Shown piece by piece: positions 10,113-19,314 of a stretch of 48,973 nt of DNA (positions within the stretch are counted from its first letter, which is position 1; each line of letters starts with the position of its first letter). The notes beneath the pieces are model-generated. The model ran no database searches, was not told the origin of the DNA, and saw nothing but the letters and a program-made list of their open reading frames with translations. The position numbers and the translations under genes are program-made. Source of the DNA: Fragilaria radians (lineage: Eukaryota > Bacillariophyta > Fragilariophyceae > Fragilariales > Fragilariaceae); contig CAAAJI010000001.1 in assembly GCA_900642245.1 (NCBI GenBank), positions 679,333-728,305 on the forward strand, in the 5' to 3' direction.

Positions 10113-10202
10113 TGCTGTTATCCTTTAGTGTTTCTGCATGTTTCTCTTTTTTGCTCTTATCTTTCATAGTTTCTGTATGTTTCTCTTTTTTTGCTCTTTC
10201 AG
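10113..10202 (+). repeat. Tandem repeat, about 40-bp unit, 2+ copies, pyrimidine-rich
   Basis: Successive units read GTTTCTGCATGTTTCTC, a T-run, GCTCTTATCTTTCATA, then GTTTCTGTATGTTTCTC, a T-run, GCTCTTTCAG. A partial unit precedes them. The array is short and noncoding. Confidence 0.6.
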
Positions 10203-10390
10203 TTGGTCGATTATCTGAAATAAACGAATGATCAAGCAAATATACATTGTCTTACATAACGTAGAGCCATTTCTCGGAGGAATAGTTTGAATGCTGTAAG
10301 TTATAGGAACTCAAAACGAGGAATATAAGTGCGTGAAAGGAAAAAATGGTTCCAATAAGGATTTCAAATATTGCTATACGGCCGTTCGAT

Positions 10391-10450
10391 ATTGCCACCC
10401 CACAGCTATCCCTGGAAAAATGCAAGGGATAGATAAATTAGGGCGGCAAT
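10391..10450. other. Two-tier inverted repeat (hairpin) upstream of EED
   Basis: Outer arms ATTGCCACCC (10391-10400) and GGGCGGCAAT (10441-10450) pair with one mismatch (G-T if read as RNA). Inner arms CTATCCCT (10406-10413) and AGGGATAG (10425-10432) pair perfectly around an 11-base loop. It lies about 140 bp before the EED start codon, so it may be in its promoter or 5' leader. Confidence 0.5.
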
Positions 10451-10591
10451 CGGCAATGAAAAAGGATTTTCATTGTATATAAACATACTAATATGAATTA
10501 AATTGAGCTTTAGTACAAATTTTACGTACTTCCATCGGACTAAGATTGTATTGTCAGCTTTCAGGATTTTCAAAGTCGAAACCAATCCTAC

Positions 10592-11971
10592 ATGGATTCT
10601 CCAAGGCGTCCGCTTAAAAAGCTATCAGCACCCAGATTACCAGAAAATTTCAAATGCATTGGAAGTGCGAAGGAAGAGCATGGCCAAGCTATATACTCTG
10701 TAGCATTTACGGACGACTTTTTCCATGATAAAGATGGAAAGACCATCCAGTGCTTTGCAACTTGCGGGGCAAATGTAGTATCCCTGTATGAAATCCGAGA
10801 TGACAATGAAGAAAAGTCTAGAATTTCCCTAAGGCAAGGATATAAGGATCCCAATGAAACGGAAATTTTCTACTCCTGTGCTTTCGGGGGCCGTTCTGTT
10901 GGTTCCGCGTTCGGGTATGGACAAATAAATGTGACAGGACAAGGTGTCTCGGGAAGCAAAAATCCACGGAAGAGATCGATAGGAAGCGATTTTGCAAATA
11001 ATAGTAAGGATGAAGTGAAAGTTGATGAGAAGTCTAAGCTGTATGAGGCGATGATAAATCCTGACTTATTTGACGGTCCTCAGATGCTGTGCGTGGCTGG
11101 AAAAAGTGCTGTGATAAAAGTAATTGATACTTGTCGTCGAATCTTGTACGGTACCCTATCTGGTCATGGGGATGAAATTTATGACTTGCGCTTCAGCCCA
11201 CGTGATGAATGGATTTTGTTGAGTGCATCAAAAGATGAAAGCCTACGCATGTGGAATGTCAAGAATTCGACCTGTGTTGCCATTTTTGCTGGTCACGAGG
11301 GTCATCGTGATTGTATTCTAAGCATTGGTTGGCACCCTGGTGGTCACCAATTTGCAAGTGGAGGAATGGATACAACCGTTAAGTTATGGAATGTGGGTGA
11401 GGGCACTGAGGTTTACGATGCCATTATAAGGAGTCGTACTGTAAAGCCGAAGCGTTGGGATGAGACAGTGGATCCCAAGGAAAAATTTCTTCTTTTGTAC
11501 GAGCAGAGCCCAATATTTTCAACAGATAAAGTGCACACTAACTATGTTGATGTTGTGCAGTTTGTTGGAGATCTCATTCTTTCCAAGGATACCAATGATA
11601 TGATCGTCCTTTGGAAGCCCTTAACCAAAAAGACTAATCGCTGCAGCAGCACCAAAACGCAACAGCGTTTACCAAATGAAGTGATTGCGTTACGCGAATT
11701 CAAATTGACAAATTGCGACGTTTGGTTCATTCGGTTTGCAACTGATCGTTTGAGTCAAATGTTGGCAATTGGCAATCTCACTGGTGATATTCAGATTTTC
11801 GAAATTGGAGCTCAGCTCCATAAAAAGCACCTAGCAAAGCTTACGACACAATATTGCACAGCCGCAATTCGAATGGTTTCTTTTAATAAAGATTCTCGAT
11901 ATCTGGTTGCTGTGAGCGATGATGCATCAATATGGTTATGGGAAGCCATTCCTAGCTCAAGAAAGAAATGA
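10592..11971 (+). CDS. EED: EED/ESC homologue, WD40 subunit of Polycomb repressive complex 2
   Basis: 459 residues in one exon, a single seven-blade WD40 propeller. Diagnostic EED segments are present in order: IFYSCAF (about 93), GHGDEIYDLRFSPRDEW (191-207), EGHRDCILSIGWHPGG (236-251), SGGMDTTVKLWNV (256-268), HTNYVDVVQFVGDLILSKD (315-333), NCDVWFIRFATD (374-385), DDASIWLWE at the end. EED binds trimethylated histone tails and activates the H3K27 methyltransferase in the nucleus. The aromatic cage that reads the mark appears kept (Tyr95 and Trp378 match human Tyr148 and Trp364 by segment). Unusual: residues about 101-150 are a basic, Gly/Ser/Asn-rich insertion between the first two blades, absent from animal EED as I remember it. 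The catalytic and other PRC2 subunits are not in this window. It converges with NECAP, with 409 bp between them. Confidence 0.92.
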   Translation: MDSPRRPLKKLSAPRLPENFKCIGSAKEEHGQAIYSVAFTDDFFHDKDGKTIQCFATCGANVVSLYEIRDDNEEKSRISLRQGYKDPNETEIFYSCAFGGRSVGSAFGYGQINVTGQGVSGSKNPRKRSIGSDFANNSKDEVKVDEKSKLYEAMINPDLFDGPQMLCVAGKSAVIKVIDTCRRILYGTLSGHGDEIYDLRFSPRDEWILLSASKDESLRMWNVKNSTCVAIFAGHEGHRDCILSIGWHPGGHQFASGGMDTTVKLWNVGEGTEVYDAIIRSRTVKPKRWDETVDPKEKFLLLYEQSPIFSTDKVHTNYVDVVQFVGDLILSKDTNDMIVLWKPLTKKTNRCSSTKTQQRLPNEVIALREFKLTNCDVWFIRFATDRLSQMLAIGNLTGDIQIFEIGAQLHKKHLAKLTTQYCTAAIRMVSFNKDSRYLVAVSDDASIWLWEAIPSSRKK

Positions 11972-12380
11972 AAGGTGATTGGTAAATCAATTTTCCTCCA
12001 CACATCAACTAGTTATGACAAACTTTGGCTAAGTGGGTGATGCATACTTCGAATTTTCTCCTTGACTTAACTGTCAATATTTAAATTGATTTAGATGCTT
12101 CTGTGTACACTTAAGTTTTAGTATCACGTTCATATTAATTGAGACTACACAGCATTACTTAATTTACGCCAAAGAATCTATCGCCCGATTATTTCTTCAA
12201 TTACATCTTTCTGACAAGAAATATCTTCAAGTTAATGATTTAACGTGATAAATGGTTAGATAGACTTGCAATCCCTAAGCAAGAGATTTCAAAACGTTGT
12301 GAGGGAGAAGAATGGTGGTACTTTGAAGAGGGACGTGGATTCAAACAACTCCGAAAATAGCTTAAACATATCCCTCTCTT
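11972..12380. other. Convergent 3' flanks of EED and NECAP
   Basis: AT-rich spacer shared by two converging genes. It should hold both polyadenylation regions. Nothing else is seen. Confidence 0.5.
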
Positions 12381-13365
12381 TCATTTAAAAAGCTGACCTG
12401 GTCCATTGGCATTAAAGTCGCTTGAGAAAAAGTCTTTGCCATCAAAAGAACTGTCGAACGCATCCTTTTTGTCTGTTGAGGCTTTGACATGGCTAGCAGC
12501 GGATGATTTCGGAGGTGGCAGCTTCACTGCATGACCTGTTGAAGGACGCTTCAGAGCCTTTCCAGATTTTGTAGTTACTCCCGAAGGATCAGAAAGAACT
12601 CGATTTGGAGTATCTCTACTGGATGGCTTAAGGAATGATTTGGTCGCTGTTCCCGATGATGGTTTCCTGCTTTTATGTGTTGGATCTGATGCAAAGAGTT
12701 AGTGGGTAGTGACAATTGCTAACTTCGTAAATCATCTAACACTCACCGTCGCCAAAACCAGATACAATCTTAGGAATTGATACTTTGATTTTTTCACCCT
12801 CTTTAATACTATAATCCTTAGGAGGTCCTAAATCAATTGGCTTGATGGGAGTCTTTTCTTGCTCTCTTTCTCGTCGCGAGTCTTCGAGTGATGTATTGAA
12901 ATCAAAAGCATCATTACGCTCATTGAAGGCTATTCCAATAAACATATGCCGTCCATTAGCATTTTCTATTCGCAGGACAAAATAGCGACTTGAATCAACA
13001 CAGCGATCGACTGCCCCTTCTTTCACAGGACAAACGGCAAATATAGAGCCTTTAGCCTTATCTACCAACAAAATCGCTGTTAAATCACCACGTTCCACAA
13101 CTTTTACCGTCCCCTGCCATACTTTTTCCTTCCAATCAGCTCCGCGCCAGCCGACAGATGCGGATTGTTTCGGGGGAAGCTTGAAAACATGAGCATTTTG
13201 AATGGTGGCGCGAACACGCTCTACTATTTCTGGGTTTTGCAAGGATTGAAGAAATATAGCGGCATCGCTAGGCATGCCATCGGCACCATTCGCATTTGCA
13301 TTAGGCATTACTTCTTGAGCAAATCCCTGCTCAGATGCGGTCTGTCTGTCTGACGATCGCTTCAT
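12381..13365 (-). CDS. NECAP: NECAP, adaptin-ear-binding clathrin-coat-associated protein
   Basis: Two exons, 13365-12747 and 12685-12381, separated by a 61-bp intron (12686-12746) with a GTGAGT donor and CAG acceptor; phase and frame agree. Product 307 residues. The first 55 residues are a flexible leader. The PHear/DUF1681 domain follows (about 56-200): VFKLPP, GWRGADW, FAVCPVKEGAVDRCVDSSRYFVLRIEN in segments, GRHMFIGIAFNERNDAFDFN, all family hallmarks. The second exon adds about 100 Ser/Pro/Lys-rich residues ending in DAFDSSFDGKDFFSSDF-type text, whose acidic Phe motifs could bind AP-complex ears. The canonical terminal WVQF is not present. NECAP works with AP-2 in clathrin-mediated endocytosis. 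The second exon is easily missed because it contains no long stand-alone ORF. Confidence 0.92.
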
Positions 13366-15086
13366 GGGTAACTAAGCTATCTGTCACGTAAGATGATAAC
13401 GATATCAGAGGGATTGCAAGAAGTGAATCAACACGAGTAAATGTTAAGAAAAGATGGACTGGTGTTCCAAAAGAGGTAAAAGCTAAAATCCTTAATGCGA
13501 CTATGATAAAAAAATAGCCATGAAGACATGGCGTTCAATGACTAAATGCCGAGAGAAATATCACTCAAGGAAACTTGTCATCGATTCCAATTTCAATGTT
13601 ATCAAAGCTAATTGTTACGATGACAAAGGGTCTTCTTACCGAATGATCAGAGGGAAATCTAAGTTGTTGACAAGAAAAAGCTTCAAAGAAGCGAGAAAGC
13701 ACAATTTAACGTGTAAGCTATATAGGCACTACAATATTGCAATATAGCGCATAAACTAAACTTGGTATACTTTCAATTCAAACGAATTCGACGAATTGCG
13801 AGTATGCAATTTTTAGGGTGCTACAAGTACTGATTGTCCTAACAAAAATTTGGTCATTAACTTCATCCCTAGCGTTTAAGCTATTGTGACTTTTGATTAT
13901 CGCCCAAAACGTTAAAATTTATCGCTTTATGAAAAAACGAAAATTACATGCACACAAATTGGATGGAGCCTTAGCATCAAATTTTTAGTCCGCACGTCAC
14001 TGACCCCATCCGAAAATCAGTGGATAAAATAAAATGCACATAAATAGAAAAAAATTAGATTCTCTATTACTGATACAATTCTGTCATGGAAGCGTAAGTC
14101 ATCCATGTTATTGTAATGGTCTCCCAAATACTTTAAACTAATCTAGATATGATGCAATACATGAGCGTATGCAGAATCTGGAAAGTAAAGTAATGTTGTC
14201 CAATGATTCATTTTTGTAGATACTGTTGAGCAGGAAATTGTTATCTAATTGAGTAGTGCTACTTACTAGTTAAAAACGAATACTATTTCTACTAATTGGA
14301 ATCAACTCAAAAATCAAGCCCAGATACCATGTGTGTCAAATGAGCTGTCCATCATAACATGACGGATAATAAAAAAAGATAAATAAGCAAAAAGAAGAAT
14401 AATGAAACAACAGCAATCAAACCTTATTTTCATTCCGTATTTCTCTTCTTTAGGCAAGTTAGGCAAGCAATCTGCGTGTGTAATACTTGAGCTTCACAAA
14501 GGCCAATCATAATTTGCTCGGTTGCGCGTATTTTTTTAATCTTTAAATTAATTTTGGCTGTCATAGATCAAGCACAATGATAAAGGTATGGCCTTGAGGC
14601 ACTATGCTCCAGGATATCGATTCACTTTTTCTCTCCTCATCAGTAAGCTATAATTTCCCTTAGTTGTGGCTTGTTTTGAAGTTGAAATAATCTGGTGAAA
14701 ATTTTCTGTGCAAAGCACTTGAACTTCAGTACGCAAAAGTGCAGCAGATAGAGAGCATATTTATCAAATTCGCAATCCTTTTCTCGTAACTCATGATTCC
14801 GAAAAGAATAGTATTGAGATTGAAATTCTTAACCGTTGAGAGTGAAGCGACATAATTTATTTTAGCAGACATTAAATACATCTATGAGGAAGTCTTGATG
14901 ATGAACTGCAATTTTTGATGTGTAGGTTAATACACCATCGTGTCTTACAGTAAAGAATTCGAATAATGCTTTTAAAGAATCCATTTCCTGACAACTCTTA
15001 GCTTTGTCAAGCACTTTTCATTGTCGGGAAAGAACTATTTGGAATAGATTAATGCTTAAGGATACCGAAGTTTGAATTGACTAAGT
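13366..15086. other. Intergenic, no firm gene
   Basis: The first part should hold the NECAP promoter. A short ATG exon-like signal (near 14086, followed by GTAAGT, and 14147 onward after a CTAATCTAG acceptor) and a 44-codon minus-strand frame (14430-14564) are seen, but neither can be built into a gene. Confidence 0.45.
13520..13747 (+). CDS. Small basic ORF, hypothetical
   Basis: A 75-codon frame from a true ATG, starting 155 bp from the NECAP start in the divergent direction. The product is Lys/Arg-rich, with no signal peptide, membrane segment or recognised motif. It could be a small real gene sharing the NECAP promoter region, or a chance frame; length alone cannot decide. Confidence 0.22.
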   Translation: MKTWRSMTKCREKYHSRKLVIDSNFNVIKANCYDDKGSSYRMIRGKSKLLTRKSFKEARKHNLTCKLYRHYNIAI

Positions 15087-16136
15087 TTAGATTTCATGAT
15101 AATATGGCACCTGTGTGACCTCGGTAATCAGTGACTTGACATTATTTTCAGATTTTGTGTTTACAATTTCGCTCAAGATTTGTTCTGGAGTTTGACCATT
15201 CCCTTCTGTGAGCCATTGGCAGATTCCTTTACAGTGTCCAGCTCCGACAATCGCAACCATAGTATGATTTTCTTGTGGATTTAAGTAACGACATGTTTGA
15301 AATATTTTACAAGCTAAATACGCATCTCGCTCCTTAAGAATGACTCGTTCCAAAGTTGGAAAGTATCTTCTTAACTCTGCCATACTTTCAGTTAAGACAT
15401 CAGAATCACCACCTAAAATACTGTTCATCCACGCTCTCAGCTCTTCAGGATTCGGCTTTTGCAGAGATGACCATAGCAAGGCAACCATACATTTAATCTT
15501 ACCCCACCACGATAGTGACTCCCAAGCACGTACAAGCGTAATTTTTAACGGTCTATCGCCTAAAATGCAAATAGGGCGGTTGTTTTGACAATACTCCCAT
15601 GCTGTTCGGAACTCACCACCTAATTCCACTCCTAATGAATCAGCATAATCATCCTGCACTTGTGTCAATAGAATTGTTCCCATAGCGCTGGCCTTTGACA
15701 TACCGCTTGCTTCCTGAAGAATAGAAACACGTTGCCAGAAGGATGCATTGGGGGGGAATCCATGTTCTTCTTTAGAAGGCGCTAGCATATTAATTCGTTG
15801 GTCGCAAAGTTCTAAGAATACTACCCTTGGTTTCGCTGCTTGGAGCAAAAGACGAACATCCAGTGAGCTATCATTCGACACATGAGATGTTCCCAATAAA
15901 AAAACTGTGACTTTAGTTCCAGAAGTTAGGGGGATATTGATGCGTTCTAGAGTTCTTCGATTAGGTAGTGGTTGTGGCAAAATACTTTTCCAATCTGGTA
16001 TTGTGTAATTGGATACAATCGTAGTATTTGTGGATATTATTTTCCTTGTTCCCCATTTCCTGCTGAACAGCGATGATGCTTCGCATCGCCATGCTGCTAT
16101 AAGGTACAACAAAAACAATTCAGAAATGAATTTCAT
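15087..16136 (-). CDS. TraB/PrgY-family protein with signal peptide
   Basis: 349 residues. The TraB domain is clear: FLLGTSHVS (79-87), KPRVVFLELCDQR (102-114), ILGDRPLKITLVRAW (191-205), ERDAYLACKI (269-278), VAIVGAGHCKGI (295-306). The conserved Gly-Thr-x-His near the start, the Glu of LELC and the terminal GAGH are the putative active-site residues of this erythromycin-esterase/haem-binding-like fold, which is compared with membrane-associated metalloproteases. Residues 1-20 are hydrophobic and end in CEAS, a probable signal peptide, so the protein enters the secretory route or, if the following Ser-Leu-Phe acts as a presequence, the plastid. Animal TRABD proteins sit at mitochondria and TIKI members at the cell surface; substrate unknown here. 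Full-length and intact. Confidence 0.85.
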   Translation of the reverse strand: MKFISELFLLYLIAAWRCEASSLFSRKWGTRKIISTNTTIVSNYTIPDWKSILPQPLPNRRTLERINIPLTSGTKVTVFLLGTSHVSNDSSLDVRLLLQAAKPRVVFLELCDQRINMLAPSKEEHGFPPNASFWQRVSILQEASGMSKASAMGTILLTQVQDDYADSLGVELGGEFRTAWEYCQNNRPICILGDRPLKITLVRAWESLSWWGKIKCMVALLWSSLQKPNPEELRAWMNSILGGDSDVLTESMAELRRYFPTLERVILKERDAYLACKIFQTCRYLNPQENHTMVAIVGAGHCKGICQWLTEGNGQTPEQILSEIVNTKSENNVKSLITEVTQVPYYHEI

Positions 16137-17613
16137 TTTGATTTTGACGCTTCCCCGGTGGAAAATTGATGGACGAGATAAAAATATTTAACGTCATTAG
16201 CATTAGAGTTAGGTTGTTGATTTGACCACAAACAACATTTTTTTCAGATATCGGCAACAAGCGTTCACCAATCTGAACTTTCAATCCCTAAAAAAGCTGG
16301 TTTTCCTAACAAATAAATAAAGTGACTTTCCACAAGTGTAATCACAGTCACATTACCCATCCGAATTCAAATTCTAACTTTCGATTGGGTTTCATTAAAA
16401 AACCTAAAATCCACTCATGTTTTGGTCTACTCTTGATTTACAATATATTCCTTTGTAACTTTTCTTTCCGCAATTTATCACCTTTGAGTCACAATGTGAG
16501 TTTTTTTCACCTTCAAGTCAACTTTGGGGGAGTCAGATTTAGAAAACAAACTCTCAACCTTGCTCTTGATTCCTCACCTATTTCTTCAATACCTTATTAA
16601 CTCTCCTGACTTCAACTTCGGTTTCCAATTAAAACATCTGCATCTTGTAGACATTTGTGAAAATGTCATGGCAGTCTAATGCCAAAAGTAACCCTTCCAA
16701 GCTATTTATCCATACAACACAATCTTTATGAATTTCAAGATTTTCTCTGCTTTTCAGTCTTCATCAAATATGGGGTCGAAACTAAATCAAAACTATACTT
16801 GAGCTCACCTTAAGCTTTTGCAGCGACACTGCCTGAAATTTTATTTTTGCATCGTTAATGAACAATCACAACTTATTTGTTGCTTCAAATCAATCAATAG
16901 CTTCAACTCAGTGTATGCCATATCATTCAAATCGTTATCTTTTGACAGACTTTTCCTTTCTCAGTCTTCTCAATTGACATCTTCATCTGACTTTAGAATC
17001 CTTACTTTACCTACTAGAAGATCCTTGAAATTGTGCTTTAGTTGAAAGCTTTTGACTCTACAAAAAGACCCTAACTGTGCAAATATCACTAATTTTCAAA
17101 AACTAAACCGAGTTACTAAAATCAAGCAAATTATTCGAGGTAATCATTTTGTGCTGGCTTCCCGCCATTTGCAATAGACTCTGCCATACCATGGAGTCTG
17201 TAGCATAATAGATAAATCTTGACTTACCTTGACGTTTAAATAAGGAAGATAATACCTAACATCTACAGATTACAAGCAATATTCAGCCACTAATGAATAG
17301 GCTAAGAGATGTATTTGTACCGGGTTTGGAGAAATCCCTTACTGTTAGTACAAGAAACTTGGATATTCTATGTATCTACACGTCTATTCACGGAAAGCAA
17401 CAGTTTAGCTATCTCCTTCATTCCTCCCAGAAACGAAAAACAAATTAATCAATCACACATTTCATTGAAATTGTGCTAGAAAAGCAAAGTTACTTATAAC
17501 TTGTCAAATAAAACGTACTATGTGGCCTATATTATTCCTATTGTGTTGAATATTCAAAGGCATAAGCTATCATTATATAAGTAGTGATTTCAAAACTTTA
17601 CTTAGCTTTTGGA
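16137..17613. other. Intergenic with strand-asymmetric, possibly decayed coding DNA
   Basis: Between about 16320 and 17060 the plus strand is poor in G and the minus strand is rich in GAA/AAG/GAT words. Minus-strand patches such as KDNDLNDMAYTELKLLIDLK (around 16860-16960) read like protein but are broken by stops and shifts. This could be a relic of a gag-like or charged protein gene; I cannot assign it. Repeat R1 copy 2 follows at 17283-17420. Confidence 0.35.
17283..17420 (+). repeat. Dispersed repeat R1, copy 2
   Basis: This matches 4334-4470 in several ordered blocks: ATAGGCTAAGAGATGTATTTG, a spacer, TATGTATCTACA, CTATTCAC, AACAGTTTA. Both copies are noncoding and in the same orientation. 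Boundaries are approximate because divergence rises towards the ends. Confidence 0.55.
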
Positions 17614-19314
17614 CTAAGTTGAAGTGTTGGATTCCACACTTTCATTATCACTTTCAATTTGCGATGCATTTGATATATTTCGCTCTGTTCGAGATAGAAA
17701 ATCGGATAATTGATTCTGATCTTCAGCTTCGCCTAGTCCAAAGAAAAGCAGCTGACGATCTGCCTCAGGAGCGGCAAATAGTGACTGAAGGATAATTCTG
17801 ACTCGATTGGGAAGGGGGTGATTTTGCAACAAATCCAATTCTCCGACAGGGCGAGCTGAAAGCATGCGATGTCCCGCAGCTTCGGGAAGGGCTTTAAAGT
17901 TTCTCTTCAAATCAGGAACCAAATCCAAAAGGATTGTATCTTCCAGAGTTCCACCTTGAAGAGAGTAACCGCCATGAATTAGAATCCAACCCTCTGATCC
18001 GATTACCGTGGAGGCAGGAGATAACCGAGACACCGGGATGGGACCTGTCACTTGTGGTAGCAAGAATGAATTGGATGCAAGATTGAAGCCAATAATACCA
18101 TTGTTTGTAGGACGACCTGATCCACATGCCAAAATAACACTATCCCGAGATACCTTCAACCCAACATGACATCGACCTAAGCAAAGGCAGTGAGCCGGAG
18201 ATAATGGGAATATTGTATGCTGCCAAGACTTGCTTGTCTTATCTTTGTAAAGACAGTTCCACTTCCATGGAAAGGAGTGTTCGAAATTAGATTCCCAGCA
18301 TTCTCCAAATTGTAGTTCCCAAACTTCCGTGTTGTCCACACCCGACCTTAGTAAGTCCGCCCCATTTCCACCTCCGAACATTACGATTCTGTTGCGATGG
18401 GAGTCTAAGACTGCGGACTGTCCATGACGACCGCTCGGAACTCGTAGACTCGAAGAATCAGATATAGAAAGATCTAACCACACCCGCGCATGAGTATCCA
18501 GTATAGACTCTTGCAAAATGGACCCATTCGACTGCATACCTCCAAGTATGACAAGGTATCGATTGTGCATCAAAGTAGCGGAATGGTAAGCGCGAGCGTA
18601 AATTGAATCTGACCCATGAGGGACGATTTTCTTCCAACTGACAAATCCGTCGATTAGTTTCATCAGCCATACTTCCTTACATTCATCGACATAACCTCCT
18701 GAACGAAATCCTCCAAAACGAAGTGCAGTAGTCTCATTCAAGGCAGTAAGGGTAGCACCGTAAACAAACGACGGAGTATTTCGACAAGGTAAGGCTTCCC
18801 ATTGTTTGGGTACATTTTGAGGAGGATTGATGAATAGAGAGTGCACCCGATCATCTTCACAAAAGCCTCCAGTTATTATGACACGAGAATTCCCTAAGAT
18901 GCACATGCAACGTCCTTCTCGAGCGGATGGATTGTTGACGGAAAAAGTACTACAAAGCGGATTCCATTGGATACGAGAAAGAGTGCGCAGGCAGTATTGC
19001 ATCCAAATGGCTTTCTTATATGAAGTGACGACATCAACGTCCGGAGATAAAATGGAATCTGGTAAATTTGTTTCTCCGTCTCGTAACAGCAAGGCCATCC
19101 AACCTTGCTTTGACTTTCCGATTGACGACCAATACTTATTTAGTTGAAGACATCTAAAGATACATGGAGCTGAAAGGAAGTGAAACAGATGGTGACATAA
19201 ATCCAATGGAAGTTCCTCCATTGTTCTCAAAATATTTGTCACAACTAATTTCAGAAGAATATCAATAGGCCAAAGGGGAAAAAGATTCATGTCAGGGTTA
19301 AAAATTACTAGCAT
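17614..19314 (-). CDS. F-box/Kelch-repeat protein
   Basis: Up to 566 residues in one exon. An F-box-like helix set (MEELPLDLCHHLFHFLSAPC, then CLQLNKYWSS) lies at about residues 32-70. A Kelch propeller follows, marked by repeated GG-containing strands: VIITGGF, ALRFGGF, LVILGGM, RIVMFGGG, WILIHGGY, with Arg/His-Ser turns such as RAYHSA and GRHGQSA. Proteins of this build are substrate receptors of SCF (Skp1-Cullin-F-box) ubiquitin ligases. The tail (about 520-566) is acidic, Ser/Asn-rich and probably disordered. Start uncertain: 19314 is the first ATG, but the conserved domain begins at the ATG at 19221 and the residues between are hydrophobic and unconserved-looking, so 19221 may be the real start. 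Confidence 0.82.
   Translation of the reverse strand: MLVIFNPDMNLFPLWPIDILLKLVVTNILRTMEELPLDLCHHLFHFLSAPCIFRCLQLNKYWSSIGKSKQGWMALLLRDGETNLPDSILSPDVDVVTSYKKAIWMQYCLRTLSRIQWNPLCSTFSVNNPSAREGRCMCILGNSRVIITGGFCEDDRVHSLFINPPQNVPKQWEALPCRNTPSFVYGATLTALNETTALRFGGFRSGGYVDECKEVWLMKLIDGFVSWKKIVPHGSDSIYARAYHSATLMHNRYLVILGGMQSNGSILQESILDTHARVWLDLSISDSSSLRVPSGRHGQSAVLDSHRNRIVMFGGGNGADLLRSGVDNTEVWELQFGECWESNFEHSFPWKWNCLYKDKTSKSWQHTIFPLSPAHCLCLGRCHVGLKVSRDSVILACGSGRPTNNGIIGFNLASNSFLLPQVTGPIPVSRLSPASTVIGSEGWILIHGGYSLQGGTLEDTILLDLVPDLKRNFKALPEAAGHRMLSARPVGELDLLQNHPLPNRVRIILQSLFAAPEADRQLLFFGLGEAEDQNQLSDFLSRTERNISNASQIESDNESVESNTST

Larger units (their letters stand above)
8660..10591. other. Intergenic, no firm gene
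   Basis: It contains a 63-codon plus-strand frame (9013-9204) with a WDCKFC segment and a GTGAGC donor-like site after KKAE, which might be a lone exon but cannot be linked to others. Also present are small repeats (9791-9935, 10113-10200) and a hairpin (10391-10450) described separately. The last few hundred bases should contain the EED promoter. Confidence 0.45.
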
